Below, piece by piece: positions 15,161 to 23,805 of a stretch of DNA of 26,374 bases. Position numbers and translations under genes: made by a program. This DNA comes from CAYFTL01 sp964346145 (GTDB lineage Bacteria; Bacillota; Clostridia; Christensenellales; Aristaeellaceae): NCBI GenBank assembly GCA_964346145.1, contig CAYFTL010000026.1:1-26374 (forward strand), written 5' to 3'. Numbering within the stretch: the first letter of the stretch is position 1; every line of letters starts with the position of its first letter. The notes under the pieces are model-generated. The model was not told the origin of the DNA. It ran no database searches and was given only the letters and a program-made list of their open reading frames with translations.

Positions 15161-18100
15161 TCTGGGCTTCCTCCTCCAACTTTTCGAATACTTCTTTGGC
15201 GGAAAGGGCTTCCAACCGACGGTGCTGTGCACCTTGCAGCTGGGCATCAAATTGACAAAGCGACCGGTATTCACAATACTGGCAGCTGTCGTAATTTTTG
15301 AGCAATGCGGGCAGAATGCGGGTATCACCTTGGCGAATCTTGTCGAGGGCTTGCTCGGCCACGCTTAAGGCGTGTTTCATTAAAAGGTTGAACTGCTGGG
15401 CACTGATCACTGGGGCACTTTTGTAAAAATCTCCTGTTTTTGTATACTTGACTCCGATCGCCTGCTCCTGATCTTGAGCCATTGCGCTTAAGATTTCTGG
15501 GTCGCTTAAGGCCAAACCGCTTAGCTTGAGCCGTTTGAGCCGTTCGTTTTCCAGCGCATCGGCATCCCGGGAATCGCTGTCCACCAAAGGATCGTCCACC
15601 TTAAAATAGAACACGCCGGCGGGGTTACCACGCTGGAGTGCGACCGCCACGGCCAGATATATTAACAGCTGCAGCTGCAAACCGGCGTATACGTGATCCA
15701 ACTTGAGCTCGCTCATTCCCCGCTTGTAGTCTATGATGCGCAGGTAGCGGGTGCTGCCATCGTCAAACAAATCCACCCTGTCGATGATGCCGGATAGTTC
15801 CACATCGCCGGAGGCCGGGTGCAGCTTGACCCGGGGGCGCGCTTTGGAAAAATCCAGTTCCACCGCGCAGGGCTGAAAGCCCGATCCCGAAAGCTGTTTG
15901 GTGAGGGCCCACGCCGCGCTTCGCGCTTTGCGCCGAAGCTGCTGGGCCTGGGCGCGGTTGACTGAGCTGTCCGTGAGCAGCGCGTCCATGGTGCTGGACA
16001 AGAGGGCATCCACCAACTTGTCCATGCGGTGCCGGGATTCGCCTTTGTCCAATTGATCCAAGTCATTTGCTTGTATGGATTCGTTTACATAGCCTTCCAG
16101 TGCGCTGTGAAAAAAGGTACCTTCGTCCGGCGGGGTGATGGCGTATTCGCGCAGGGGCTCGGGCGCAAGGCCGTAGCGTACAAAGTGGGCAAAGGGGCAG
16201 CGTTCATAGCTTTCCAGGCGGGATACGCTGACGCTTCGGATTGCGCCATACATGAGGTTTGCCAAATGGGGAGGCAGGGGCTCCGACTCTACCCGGTAGC
16301 TTAGAGCCTGACGGAGCATGGACACCTTTTTGCGGTAAGTGGGGTGAGCGGCCAGCGCTTGGAGGGTGAAAGTTTCGATATCGCTAAGATCGTGCTCGCC
16401 TTGGGCAGACAGGCCTAAGCGGGGAGCCAGCAAGCGCAGTGCGGCGTCCGCAGCGCCCAAGGCCACTGCGCTGTCCTCCGCGAGGGGGGATTGCTCGGCA
16501 ATTTTTGGGAACATGCGCTTGACCCAGCCGATGAAGGAACCCGGCTGGGTGGAAGCACCTTCCCCATTGCTTTGGGCGTAGCTTATGTACAATTCTTGCT
16601 CGGCCAACTGCAGCGAGCCCTTGAGGGACAAGCGCTTGAGCGCGCTGCGCTCGGAAGCCTCCATGCCCAGCCACAAATCGTTCTTTTCCCTCAGTTGCCT
16701 GCGCTCATCGTCCTGAAGAACGCCTGCGGTGGGCGGCTCCTGGGCATCGTCCATGCCCACTAGAAACAGCGCTTTGATGGGCTGGCTTTTGAAGTGCTTC
16801 AAGCTGCCCCCAGCTACCGCGTCCCCAGATTGGGGCAAGGCCTTGATGCTAGCGGTGTTCAAAGCCTGTTCCAGTAGATCGGCGGTATCGGTAAGGGGAA
16901 GTTGGTTCGGCCCTAGCAGCAGATACAGCTGGTCCATGGCACCCATCAGTTGATTCCACACCTGAGCACTTTGAACTGCGCTCTGGCGGGCATTTAGATC
17001 GATAAGCTTTTGCGTTTCGCTGTCGAGGGCGGCAAAGGCGCCCACGTTTTGAAGCAGCGCAAACAACGCTTCCATCTGCCGGGCAACGGTGGATTTGCGC
17101 CCTACCTGTTTTTCAAAATCCAAAATAGGCTGGGCAAAGAGTTGGCGGAAGGGCTCCAGCAGCTGAGCCTCCTTCGGCGCGCCCCGGTCAAAGGGATTTT
17201 TCCAGCGGCGTCCTTTTAAGCCGTAGGCCAGGGCGTAGTTTTCCAGCGCAGAGATTTCATCGTGGTTAAGCGGTGTGTAGCCGCTCTTTAAAAGAGCGAT
17301 CACCTCGTCGGTCTGCCAGCCTTTGCCTACCACCCGCAGCGCATTGAGCACAAAGCGCACCAGTCCGTGGCTGGTGGCTGGGCGGCTGCTTTCTAGAAAC
17401 AAGGGAACTTCATATAACGCGAACGCCCGCGCAAGCGCATCCTGGTATCCTTCAAGATTCTGGCAGGCCAAAGCCACATCCCGGTAACGCCACCCCTTAG
17501 TTTGCACCAAGTAGCGCACCGTGGCAGCCACCTTCATGGCTTCGTGGTCCACAGATCGGGCAGCACTTAGATGGATGTGTTCGGGTGTATTTGGCCAGAT
17601 ACCGGTGCTCCAGCTGTACAAATGTTTTTCTAAAAAAGTGATTTCCTTGGCTGTAGTCGAGTTTGCAGCTCCTTCCGGCAAGCGGACGTGTTCCCAAGGA
17701 ATTTGGGTCTGATCTATATGGCGTTTAAGCTGGGCCAACGAGCGCAGCGCAGGTGAATACACATCGTAATCTCCGGCGTTTGCATCGTTTTGCATTTGCA
17801 GCAACACGCTTATTTCTTTGCACGCCGGATGCATGGCCGACAGCAAACGAGTCAAATTGGGGGTGATTAAATCAAATCCGTACACCCAAACCTGGGCATC
17901 ACGCACGAGGGGTGTGCGCACCGAGCGCTGGGCGGCAGCCTGGGCCTCGTCGTCCCCGTCTAGGAACTTGCCTTCCAGCTGCTGTTCATATAGCTGATAG
18001 AGCACTGCCAAATCCCAGAGCTTCATTTGTAGTGTACCGGGCTGCAAAGAATCGGCCAAAGACGCTGTAGATTCGGGGGTAAGTCCAGCTTGCTTTAATG

Positions 18101-18473
18101 TAGAAATTTCTTCGACAATCAGCTGTGCGAAGCCTTTGCGCCGTTCGGCAGCGCGGTACCATTTGAGTTCTTCTTTAAGCTGCTGGAGTGCGGCGTGCAT
18201 CAACATTACCCGGCCGCGCTCGTCTATCCGTACCCGGTCGGGTTTGCCGGCTTGCTCAAAAATGCGGGCGTGAAGCCTGGCTGGGCTGAGTACCTGCAAA
18301 CGAAAGCTGCCCGCCAGGTCTAGCCCATCCACCAAGTCGAGCTCGGCTTGCAGCGTATATTGTTCGGGCACGATCAATATCAGTGCGTGTTGATTTGGTG
18401 CGCGTAGCGCTTCGTCGATTTCTTGAAACAATCGGCGTTGCAATTGACGCTGAAATCCGGTAATATAGCGCAC
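15144..18473 (-). CDS. addB: Helicase-nuclease subunit AddB, lacking the usual N-terminal Walker A
   Basis: A protein of 1109 residues starting at GTG 18473 after GGGGGAG. It has the AddB block ILIVPEQYTLQAE (32-44) and LQVLSPARL, then a long inactive-helicase-like core. At the C-terminus is the nuclease domain with GTFFHSALEG (His789), GIIDRVD (895-901) and IIDYKRG (913-919). Four cysteines can hold the Fe-S cluster: Cys759 (YERCPFAHFV) and Cys1064, Cys1067 and Cys1073 (CQYCEYRSLC). In Bacillus AddB an N-terminal G-x-x-G-x-G-K-T/S loop precedes the VPEQ block; here the same place reads ITGFQRQLQRRLFQEI, with no P-loop in any frame. The protein forms the complex with AddA. It is the first gene of the operon, with a promoter at 18551-18579. 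Confidence 0.94.
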   Translation of the reverse strand: MRYITGFQRQLQRRLFQEIDEALRAPNQHALILIVPEQYTLQAELDLVDGLDLAGSFRLQVLSPARLHARIFEQAGKPDRVRIDERGRVMLMHAALQQLKEELKWYRAAERRKGFAQLIVEEISTLKQAGLTPESTASLADSLQPGTLQMKLWDLAVLYQLYEQQLEGKFLDGDDEAQAAAQRSVRTPLVRDAQVWVYGFDLITPNLTRLLSAMHPACKEISVLLQMQNDANAGDYDVYSPALRSLAQLKRHIDQTQIPWEHVRLPEGAANSTTAKEITFLEKHLYSWSTGIWPNTPEHIHLSAARSVDHEAMKVAATVRYLVQTKGWRYRDVALACQNLEGYQDALARAFALYEVPLFLESSRPATSHGLVRFVLNALRVVGKGWQTDEVIALLKSGYTPLNHDEISALENYALAYGLKGRRWKNPFDRGAPKEAQLLEPFRQLFAQPILDFEKQVGRKSTVARQMEALFALLQNVGAFAALDSETQKLIDLNARQSAVQSAQVWNQLMGAMDQLYLLLGPNQLPLTDTADLLEQALNTASIKALPQSGDAVAGGSLKHFKSQPIKALFLVGMDDAQEPPTAGVLQDDERRQLREKNDLWLGMEASERSALKRLSLKGSLQLAEQELYISYAQSNGEGASTQPGSFIGWVKRMFPKIAEQSPLAEDSAVALGAADAALRLLAPRLGLSAQGEHDLSDIETFTLQALAAHPTYRKKVSMLRQALSYRVESEPLPPHLANLMYGAIRSVSVSRLESYERCPFAHFVRYGLAPEPLREYAITPPDEGTFFHSALEGYVNESIQANDLDQLDKGESRHRMDKLVDALLSSTMDALLTDSSVNRAQAQQLRRKARSAAWALTKQLSGSGFQPCAVELDFSKARPRVKLHPASGDVELSGIIDRVDLFDDGSTRYLRIIDYKRGMSELKLDHVYAGLQLQLLIYLAVAVALQRGNPAGVFYFKVDDPLVDSDSRDADALENERLKRLKLSGLALSDPEILSAMAQDQEQAIGVKYTKTGDFYKSAPVISAQQFNLLMKHALSVAEQALDKIRQGDTRILPALLKNYDSCQYCEYRSLCQFDAQLQGAQHRRLEALSAKEVFEKLEEEAQSEMDR

Positions 18474-18550
18474 AAAATCTCCCCCTATGCCTTAAAAAAC
18501 TAAAATATGGTGATATAATAAAAACAAATGAAATTCTTATTCTTTAGCTT

Positions 18551-18579
18551 AGTATAGCATATCGAAAAAGGTGGTACAA
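18551..18579 (-). promoter_or_regulatory. Sigma-A type promoter of addB-addA
   Basis: On the minus strand, TTGTAC (18579-18574) and TATACT (18556-18551) are 17 bp apart. Transcription would begin near 18544, about 70 nt before the GTG of addB. It drives at least addB and addA, probably also the TauE-like gene. Confidence 0.65.
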
Positions 18580-18640
18580 ACCGGCAAACTCAAGTTTTTT
18601 CTTTGGTTATTTACTGGCTTTAAAAGTTTTTAAGTATTCA

Positions 18641-18670
18641 TTCGCATATTGTCCATATCTGTGTTATAAT
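18641..18670 (+). promoter_or_regulatory. Promoter with extended -10 for the CNNM/CorC gene
   Basis: TTCGCA (18641-18646) and TATAAT (18665-18670) are 18 bp apart, with TG at 18662-18663 giving an extended -10. The start site would be near 18677, about 74 nt before the TTG start codon. Confidence 0.65.
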
Positions 18671-18750
18671 ATTCTCAATTTCTCTGCATTTCTTTCCATA
18701 GACTGCCGGGAAAAGGTTACTTGTTTCAAATACACAAAGGGGGAATCATT

Positions 18751-20160
18751 TTGGACTCTGGGCCTATATGGAGCCTAATACTTCAACTTGTACTTATTTT
18801 AATCAATGCGTTTTTTGCGATGTCGGAAATTGCGCTGTTGGCTCTTAACGAGAACAAGCTGCGCAGACAGGAAGAGGAGGGTGACGCCAAAGCCGGGCGC
18901 TTGCTAAAAATCATTCAGCAGCCTGAAGGCTTCCTGTCTACCATTCAAATCGGCATCACTTTGGCCGGATTTTTGGGCAGTGCGTTTGCTGCCGACAACT
19001 TCGCCAGCGGACTGGCCGGCTGGTTGAGGAACAGCTGCGGGATCACTATGATACCCTTGAGCGTGCTTAATACGCTGTCGGTTATCGTGATCACGCTTAT
19101 CTTGTCCTACTTTACGCTGGTGCTCGGCGAACTGGTGCCCAAGCGCATCGCAATGAAGAGGACCGAGCAGGTGGCTAAAGCGGTCAGCGGAGTGATCAAT
19201 GGCGTAGCCAAGATCACCAAACCTGTAGTCTGGCTGCTTTCGGTTTCTACTAACGCGGTGCTTCGCCTGTTTGGTATAGACCCTAACGACGAAGCCGAAG
19301 AGGTTACCGAAGAAGAGATACGCATGATGGTGGACATCGGCGGCGAAAAAGGTACGATACAGGCAAACGAAAAAGAGATGATTGAAAACATCTTTGAGTT
19401 TAACAATATGACCGCTGAAGACACCATGATTCACCGTACCGACGTGGTGGCCGTGTCGATAGACGACACCAAAGATGAAGTTTTCAAAATTATAGACGAG
19501 AGCGGTCTATCCCGCTTTCCGGTATATGATGACAATCTGGACGACGTGCTGGGCATACTGTTTACCAGGGATTTCCTAATCAACATGCACGCTGAAAAAC
19601 CCAAGACGCTGCGCGAACTGTTGCGTCCCGCATATTTTGTGCCTGAATCGGTCAAGACTGACGTGCTGTTTCGGGAGATGCAAACCAACAATGTGCACAT
19701 GGCCATCGTCGTGGACGAATACGGCGGTACCAGCGGCATTGTAACCATGGAAGACCTGCTGGAAGAAATCGTGGGCAACATCTATGATGAGTTTGATCCC
19801 GAGGAAGAGCAGGATATGATCCAGATCAGCGAAGACACCTGGCGGGTAGCCGGTGGCGTGGATCTGGAAACTTTGGACAAGATCATCGGGATAGACGTGC
19901 CCGAGGATGTGGAATACGATACGCTGGGCGGATTGGTGTTCAGCCAGTTTAGCTCCATCCCCAAGGACGGCAGCCAACCCGAGGTGGAAGTGTATAACCT
20001 GAAAATCCAGGTGGAAGAAATCATAGACCGGCGGGTGGAATGGGCGCTTGTAACCAAGCTTAAGGAAGAAAAGAGCGAGGATGATCAAGACGCGGCTAAG
20101 GACAAGGAAAAAGGCCGCAACGGGAAAGATAAGGACAAAGATAAAGAGCCACAAGAGTAA
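18751..20160 (+). CDS. CNNM/HlyC-CorC family membrane protein with CBS pair
   Basis: A protein of 469 residues if translation starts at TTG 18751, which has AAAGGGGG (18736-18743) 7 nt upstream; the in-frame TTG at 18721 lacks one. The DUF21/CNNM membrane domain (about 1-180) includes NAFFAMSEIALLALN and IQIGITLAGFLGSAFA with ELVPKRIA. An EEEIRMMVDIGGEKGTIQANEKEMIENIFEF linker follows, then two CBS motifs (about 225-345, including GLSRFPVYDD and MAIVVDEYGGTSGIVTMEDLLEEIVGNI). A CorC_HlyC domain (about 350-435) and a charged Lys/Asp/Glu-rich tail complete it. Family members are linked to Mg2+/Co2+ efflux or Na+/Mg2+ exchange and adenosine-nucleotide sensing through CBS; the ion is not certain here. 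The gene is monocistronic. Confidence 0.93.
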   Translation: MDSGPIWSLILQLVLILINAFFAMSEIALLALNENKLRRQEEEGDAKAGRLLKIIQQPEGFLSTIQIGITLAGFLGSAFAADNFASGLAGWLRNSCGITMIPLSVLNTLSVIVITLILSYFTLVLGELVPKRIAMKRTEQVAKAVSGVINGVAKITKPVVWLLSVSTNAVLRLFGIDPNDEAEEVTEEEIRMMVDIGGEKGTIQANEKEMIENIFEFNNMTAEDTMIHRTDVVAVSIDDTKDEVFKIIDESGLSRFPVYDDNLDDVLGILFTRDFLINMHAEKPKTLRELLRPAYFVPESVKTDVLFREMQTNNVHMAIVVDEYGGTSGIVTMEDLLEEIVGNIYDEFDPEEEQDMIQISEDTWRVAGGVDLETLDKIIGIDVPEDVEYDTLGGLVFSQFSSIPKDGSQPEVEVYNLKIQVEEIIDRRVEWALVTKLKEEKSEDDQDAAKDKEKGRNGKDKDKDKEPQE

Positions 20161-20193
20161 GCTGCACGGCGCGGTTTGTCTGACAGAAGTATT

Positions 20194-20222
20194 AAAGGAC
20201 GCGAGATAATCGCGTCCTTTTT
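20194..20222 (+). terminator. Rho-independent terminator of the CNNM/CorC gene
   Basis: An 11-bp perfect stem, AAAGGACGCGA (20194-20204) with TCGCGTCCTTT (20210-20220), a 5-nt loop and a T-run to 20222, located 33 nt after the stop codon. Confidence 0.88.
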
Positions 20223-20276
20223 CGATCTTCTTATATACGTTTTACAGGATTTGAGCGCACAGCCTGGCTAATCGTT

Positions 20277-21662
20277 TTAATCTTTCAAGGTAAACTTGCT
20301 GCGCGCCTGGGCGCCCTCGCCGAAGGCCTGGGTGCTGTCCTTTTTAAACCACACGGTCAGCGTTCGAAATATCATTTTTATGTCCAACCACAGGCTGTAG
20401 TTTTCAATATAAAACAGGTCCAACAGCATTTTGTCCTTGGGGAGGGTGTTGTATTTGCCTGCGATTTGGGCGTAGCCGGTGATACCGGCTTTTACTTGCA
20501 AACGATAGGCAAATTCGGGCAGTTCTTTGGTGTAAGCCTCCACATTTTCGACCACTTCGGGTCGCGGGCCCACCAGACTCATTTCTCCCTTGAGCACGTT
20601 GTACAGCTGGGGAAACTCATCCAATCGGAAACGACGGAGCAAGTTGCCTACCCTAGAAATCCGCGGATCATCAGGCACTACAGGGCCGGGAATGGTGCAA
20701 CCTTCCATGGTCATGGTGCGGAATTTACAAATTTTAAACAGTTTGCCGCCCCGGGTGACTCGATCTTGAAAGAAGAAAACAGGCCCTTTGTCCTCAAGCC
20801 AAATCGCCAAAGCGCAAACCAGCAGCACCGGAGAAAAAATAATGGTTCCCGCAATAGCGCCCAGCAGATCTACGATGCGCTTGACCAGGCGTTGTTCCAG
20901 CGTAAGCCCTTTGTTGGGCGCGGTCATGAAGGACAGATCGTCCATCATAGCGTGGCTGGAGCCGATACCGATGATGTCGCACACTTCGGTACCGAAATAC
21001 AGGTTTTTAGAATTCCGGTAACAAAACTCCATCAGTTCGGTGCGTTCCGCGGAAGGGATTTCGTACAAAAAAACGGTGTCGGATTTTAAAATATCTTTAT
21101 AAACGTGCTTAGCTTTGTAATGCGCCACCCGATCCACCCGATATTGCAATTTGAAAAATTCGACCTTGGGCAACAAGCGTTGCAGCGCTTCGTTAGATGA
21201 GGTGACGATGCAACAAGACTCCGGCGGATTGAGGCGAAAGTAGATGGCGTTTCCAAGGTATGCGAAGGCAAAAATTAAAAGCAGCTGCACCAAGAAACCG
21301 CCGGCCAAACAGGCTACTTCCCCCGGCAGGGGCATAAAATGATCCCGGTTTTGATCGTTCACGTTCATGATGAGCAGCTGTGCGTAAGCGATGATATCTG
21401 TTAGAGCAAAGGTGATGCCGGTTGCATAGATGAGCGGCTTGCTCTTTTGCTTACCGATGTCAAATCCGCCGTACACCGAGGTGAGCAGTGCGGCCACCAC
21501 GCAATAAATTAGCAGAGTAACCCCCGAAGTTCGGGAAAGGCGTAGAATCTGCGGGTTGTAAAAAGAAAGAGCAATAAAAAACACAGCAGTTAGACATAGG
21601 TATAAGATGGCTTTTAAGCCGAAGGCTATAAAGCCAGTGCCTTTGCGCAACGCTTCTCGCAC
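20277..21662 (-). CDS. Polyprenyl-phosphate sugar-1-phosphate transferase (exopolysaccharide initiation)
   Basis: A protein of 461 residues starting at GTG 21662, with AAAGGGGG 7 nt upstream. Four N-terminal membrane helices lie at about 11-33, 47-65, 77-99 and 115-141. A cytoplasmic CoA-binding-like region follows, then helix 5 at about 262-289 (KRIVDLLGAIAGTIIFSPVLLVCALAIWLED). The catalytic Bac_transf domain holds GPVFFFQDRVTRGGK, KFRTM (313-317), RLDEFPQLYNVLKGEMSLVGPRPE (346-369) and KAGITGYAQ. Enzymes of this type (WbaP/CpsE-like) move a sugar-1-phosphate from a nucleotide-sugar to undecaprenyl phosphate at the membrane, starting a repeat unit. It is the last gene of a four-gene operon, 31 nt behind a glycosyltransferase. 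The sugar donor is unknown. Confidence 0.93.
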   Translation of the reverse strand: MREALRKGTGFIAFGLKAILYLCLTAVFFIALSFYNPQILRLSRTSGVTLLIYCVVAALLTSVYGGFDIGKQKSKPLIYATGITFALTDIIAYAQLLIMNVNDQNRDHFMPLPGEVACLAGGFLVQLLLIFAFAYLGNAIYFRLNPPESCCIVTSSNEALQRLLPKVEFFKLQYRVDRVAHYKAKHVYKDILKSDTVFLYEIPSAERTELMEFCYRNSKNLYFGTEVCDIIGIGSSHAMMDDLSFMTAPNKGLTLEQRLVKRIVDLLGAIAGTIIFSPVLLVCALAIWLEDKGPVFFFQDRVTRGGKLFKICKFRTMTMEGCTIPGPVVPDDPRISRVGNLLRRFRLDEFPQLYNVLKGEMSLVGPRPEVVENVEAYTKELPEFAYRLQVKAGITGYAQIAGKYNTLPKDKMLLDLFYIENYSLWLDIKMIFRTLTVWFKKDSTQAFGEGAQARSKFTLKD

Positions 21663-21693
21663 ACTGCTGCCCCCTTTGCGTCAAAATCTATTT

Positions 21694-22698
21694 TCATTGA
21701 AAGTTTGGTTCGGGTCTACCCAGCAGCCGCTGGAGCCGCGAATAGTCCACGCCCGCCCAATGCAAAGCCGAAGTTTTCAGCTGCCTAAGCCTTACTGCCT
21801 GGGCAAAATCCGGATAATCGGTTTGTAGGAAACGGGTGAATTCGCGCGCCTGGGCACGCCCTTCTAAGCGGTTTTTGTTGTAAATCAGCGCGATATTGTA
21901 GTGGGTGTTTAAGAGCAGCTTTGTCTTGTGGCGCACGTATGCGCTGCGCGGGTGGCTTGGAGGGAATTCCCTGCTAAACCGCAAGCACTCCTGCACCACC
22001 TTTAAATGGTGTTCATAGTTGCGCACGTAGTTCTTAGGGCTAACGCTCTGCTCGTCCTCCCCCAGCTGATAACAATACAAGTGCAGAGGCAAAAAACATA
22101 CGGTTTGTGCCCAGGCGCTGGCCTTTAAGGCAAACTCGTAATCTTCGTAATATACTTTTTCCAACAGTTTTAAGTTGTGCCTAACGAGCATGGAACGGCG
22201 CACGGTAATGTTGTGAATCATAAAATAATCGCACAATTCGACCGAGTTGCAATGGTCAAAGGGCATGATTTGCTTGTGGCGCACACCGGGAGGCGGAGCC
22301 TGAGCCACTCTGGCACCGCTGCGCGGATGTACCAAGGTTTTCTGATCGATGAACAGATCACAATCGGAGCGCACTAAAACAGTGATCAGCTGAATAAGGG
22401 CTTCGCTGTTCACCCAATCGTCGCCGTCCACCACGCGGAAATACTTGCCCCGGGCGTTTGCCAGGGCTGTGTTGATGACTGCGCCGTGGCCACCATTGCT
22501 TTGACGGATCAAGCGGAAGATGTCTGGATGTTTTTCTGCATATTGCTGCGCGATTTGGGCGCCACGATCGGGTGAGCCGTCGTCTACCACCAAGACTTCC
22601 AACAGGCCGGAAAGCGCGGGAATACAAAAGCTATCCAAACAACGGGGCAAAAAGCTTTCAACGTTGTAGCTGGGTATGGCTACGCTTAATGTGATCAT
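21694..22698 (-). CDS. Family 2 glycosyltransferase (third in operon)
   Basis: A protein of 334 residues with a GT-A fold. It opens LSVAIPSYNVESFLPRCLDS, has VLVVDDGSPD (36-44) and SNGGHGAVINTAL, and carries the metal-binding DGDDW (91-95). The C-terminal half is less conserved and basic, with no membrane helix. The enzyme inverts configuration and would add one sugar to the lipid-linked oligosaccharide. The start ATG 22698 has AGAGGA upstream; the gap to the preceding gene is 15 nt. Its sequence is clearly different from the two neighbouring GT2 enzymes, so it probably makes a different linkage. Donor and acceptor cannot be told. Confidence 0.9.
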   Translation of the reverse strand: MITLSVAIPSYNVESFLPRCLDSFCIPALSGLLEVLVVDDGSPDRGAQIAQQYAEKHPDIFRLIRQSNGGHGAVINTALANARGKYFRVVDGDDWVNSEALIQLITVLVRSDCDLFIDQKTLVHPRSGARVAQAPPPGVRHKQIMPFDHCNSVELCDYFMIHNITVRRSMLVRHNLKLLEKVYYEDYEFALKASAWAQTVCFLPLHLYCYQLGEDEQSVSPKNYVRNYEHHLKVVQECLRFSREFPPSHPRSAYVRHKTKLLLNTHYNIALIYNKNRLEGRAQAREFTRFLQTDYPDFAQAVRLRQLKTSALHWAGVDYSRLQRLLGRPEPNFQ

Positions 22699-22713
22699 TG
22701 CAAATTCCTCTAG

Positions 22714-23784
22714 CTAGCGATTTTGCCGTAATGCGACAAACCAGGTGGGAAAACGGTTTCTAAACAGGTGCACGACTGTGGCCACCGCCAGGCAACTATG
22801 GGTTCTTTTCTTTCGCAAACATTTGCCCATGATGCTCACCAGGCGGTTTTTGCTGCGCATGTAGGGTGCAAGTTCCAAATACAGGGGATCCTCCCAAAGC
22901 TTGTGCAACCAGGCTTTACGCTCTTTTTTGGGGCGAAAGGTTTTAGGCTGATGCATGCGCTCAAGGGCGGAAAAGGTGTACCGGGTATAGATATCGGCCA
23001 GCTTTGCCCGCGCTTTAGCGCTGTCTAGTTTCCACGTTTTGTGTTGCTCTAGAATTCGCTGTACCCTTTGGCTGTTGAGCTCAAAATAGTCGGGCATATT
23101 CTTTCCCGTAAGGCCTACATCCGGCGTGCGGGTATAGTGATAATATGCCTTCGGCAGCAGCATCAAACGCTGCACATAATCTATATATTCGATATTGAAA
23201 AGAATATCTTCAATTAAAGTGACCGGTTTAAACTGAATGTTGTGTGTGCGCAAAATCTGGGCGCTGTACAGCTTGTTCCACGCATATCCCAACAAAGTCT
23301 GAGCTTCTAAATCAATAATGTTCTGGCGTACTTCCGCCTTGCCTTCCAGCAGCGCCTCTTGAGGCACAAATTCACGGGTGTGGATAAAGCTGCCGTCGTA
23401 GGCCAAATGCTCTTCGGTTAACCCGAATATGACCAAATCGGGTTGGTGCCGCTGAACGGCAACGGCCAGATCGGAAAGCAGGAAAGGCTCGACATAATCG
23501 TCCGCATCAATAAACAATATGTATTGCCCGCGGCTTGAGCGGAAGCCGGCGTTGCGTGCGGCTGACAATCCCTGGTTTTGCTTGAGGTCGACCATGATCG
23601 CCTGCTTATGGCCTCGTGCGATTTCTGCGCACAATTGGGAGCTGTCGTCCTTAGAGCCATCGTTGACCAGGATCAGTTCGAAGTCTTGAAACTCTTGCTG
23701 CAGTATGCTGTCGGCAGCGCGCTGCAAGGTGTGTGCCGAATTGTACACAGGTATAATTACGCTAAACAGTGGTTGGTTTGGCAT
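22714..23784 (-). CDS. Family 2 glycosyltransferase (second in operon)
   Basis: A protein of 356 residues. The opening FSVIIPVYNSAHTLQRAADSILQQ, then ELILVNDGSKDDS (36-48), KQNQGLSAARNAG (68-80) and DADDY (93-97), are the canonical GT2 nucleotide- and metal-binding motifs. The C-terminal part (from about 250) has basic, helical segments such as KTFRPKKERKAWLHKLW and KCLRKKRTHSC, perhaps for membrane contact. ATG 23784 follows GAGGTGA. The gene lies 21 nt after the first glycosyltransferase gene and 15 nt before the next. Presumably it adds one sugar of the polysaccharide repeat unit. Confidence 0.9.
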   Translation of the reverse strand: MPNQPLFSVIIPVYNSAHTLQRAADSILQQEFQDFELILVNDGSKDDSSQLCAEIARGHKQAIMVDLKQNQGLSAARNAGFRSSRGQYILFIDADDYVEPFLLSDLAVAVQRHQPDLVIFGLTEEHLAYDGSFIHTREFVPQEALLEGKAEVRQNIIDLEAQTLLGYAWNKLYSAQILRTHNIQFKPVTLIEDILFNIEYIDYVQRLMLLPKAYYHYTRTPDVGLTGKNMPDYFELNSQRVQRILEQHKTWKLDSAKARAKLADIYTRYTFSALERMHQPKTFRPKKERKAWLHKLWEDPLYLELAPYMRSKNRLVSIMGKCLRKKRTHSCLAVATVVHLFRNRFPTWFVALRQNR

Positions 23785-23805
23785 AGGCTCACCTCACTCT
23801 AATGT

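Noticed and set aside
15161..15328. N-terminal extension of AddA by 56 residues
   Set aside because: The extra stretch is the shadow of addB's conserved C-terminus; the GTG at 15160 with a strong ribosome binding site gives the family-typical KWTDEQQ start.
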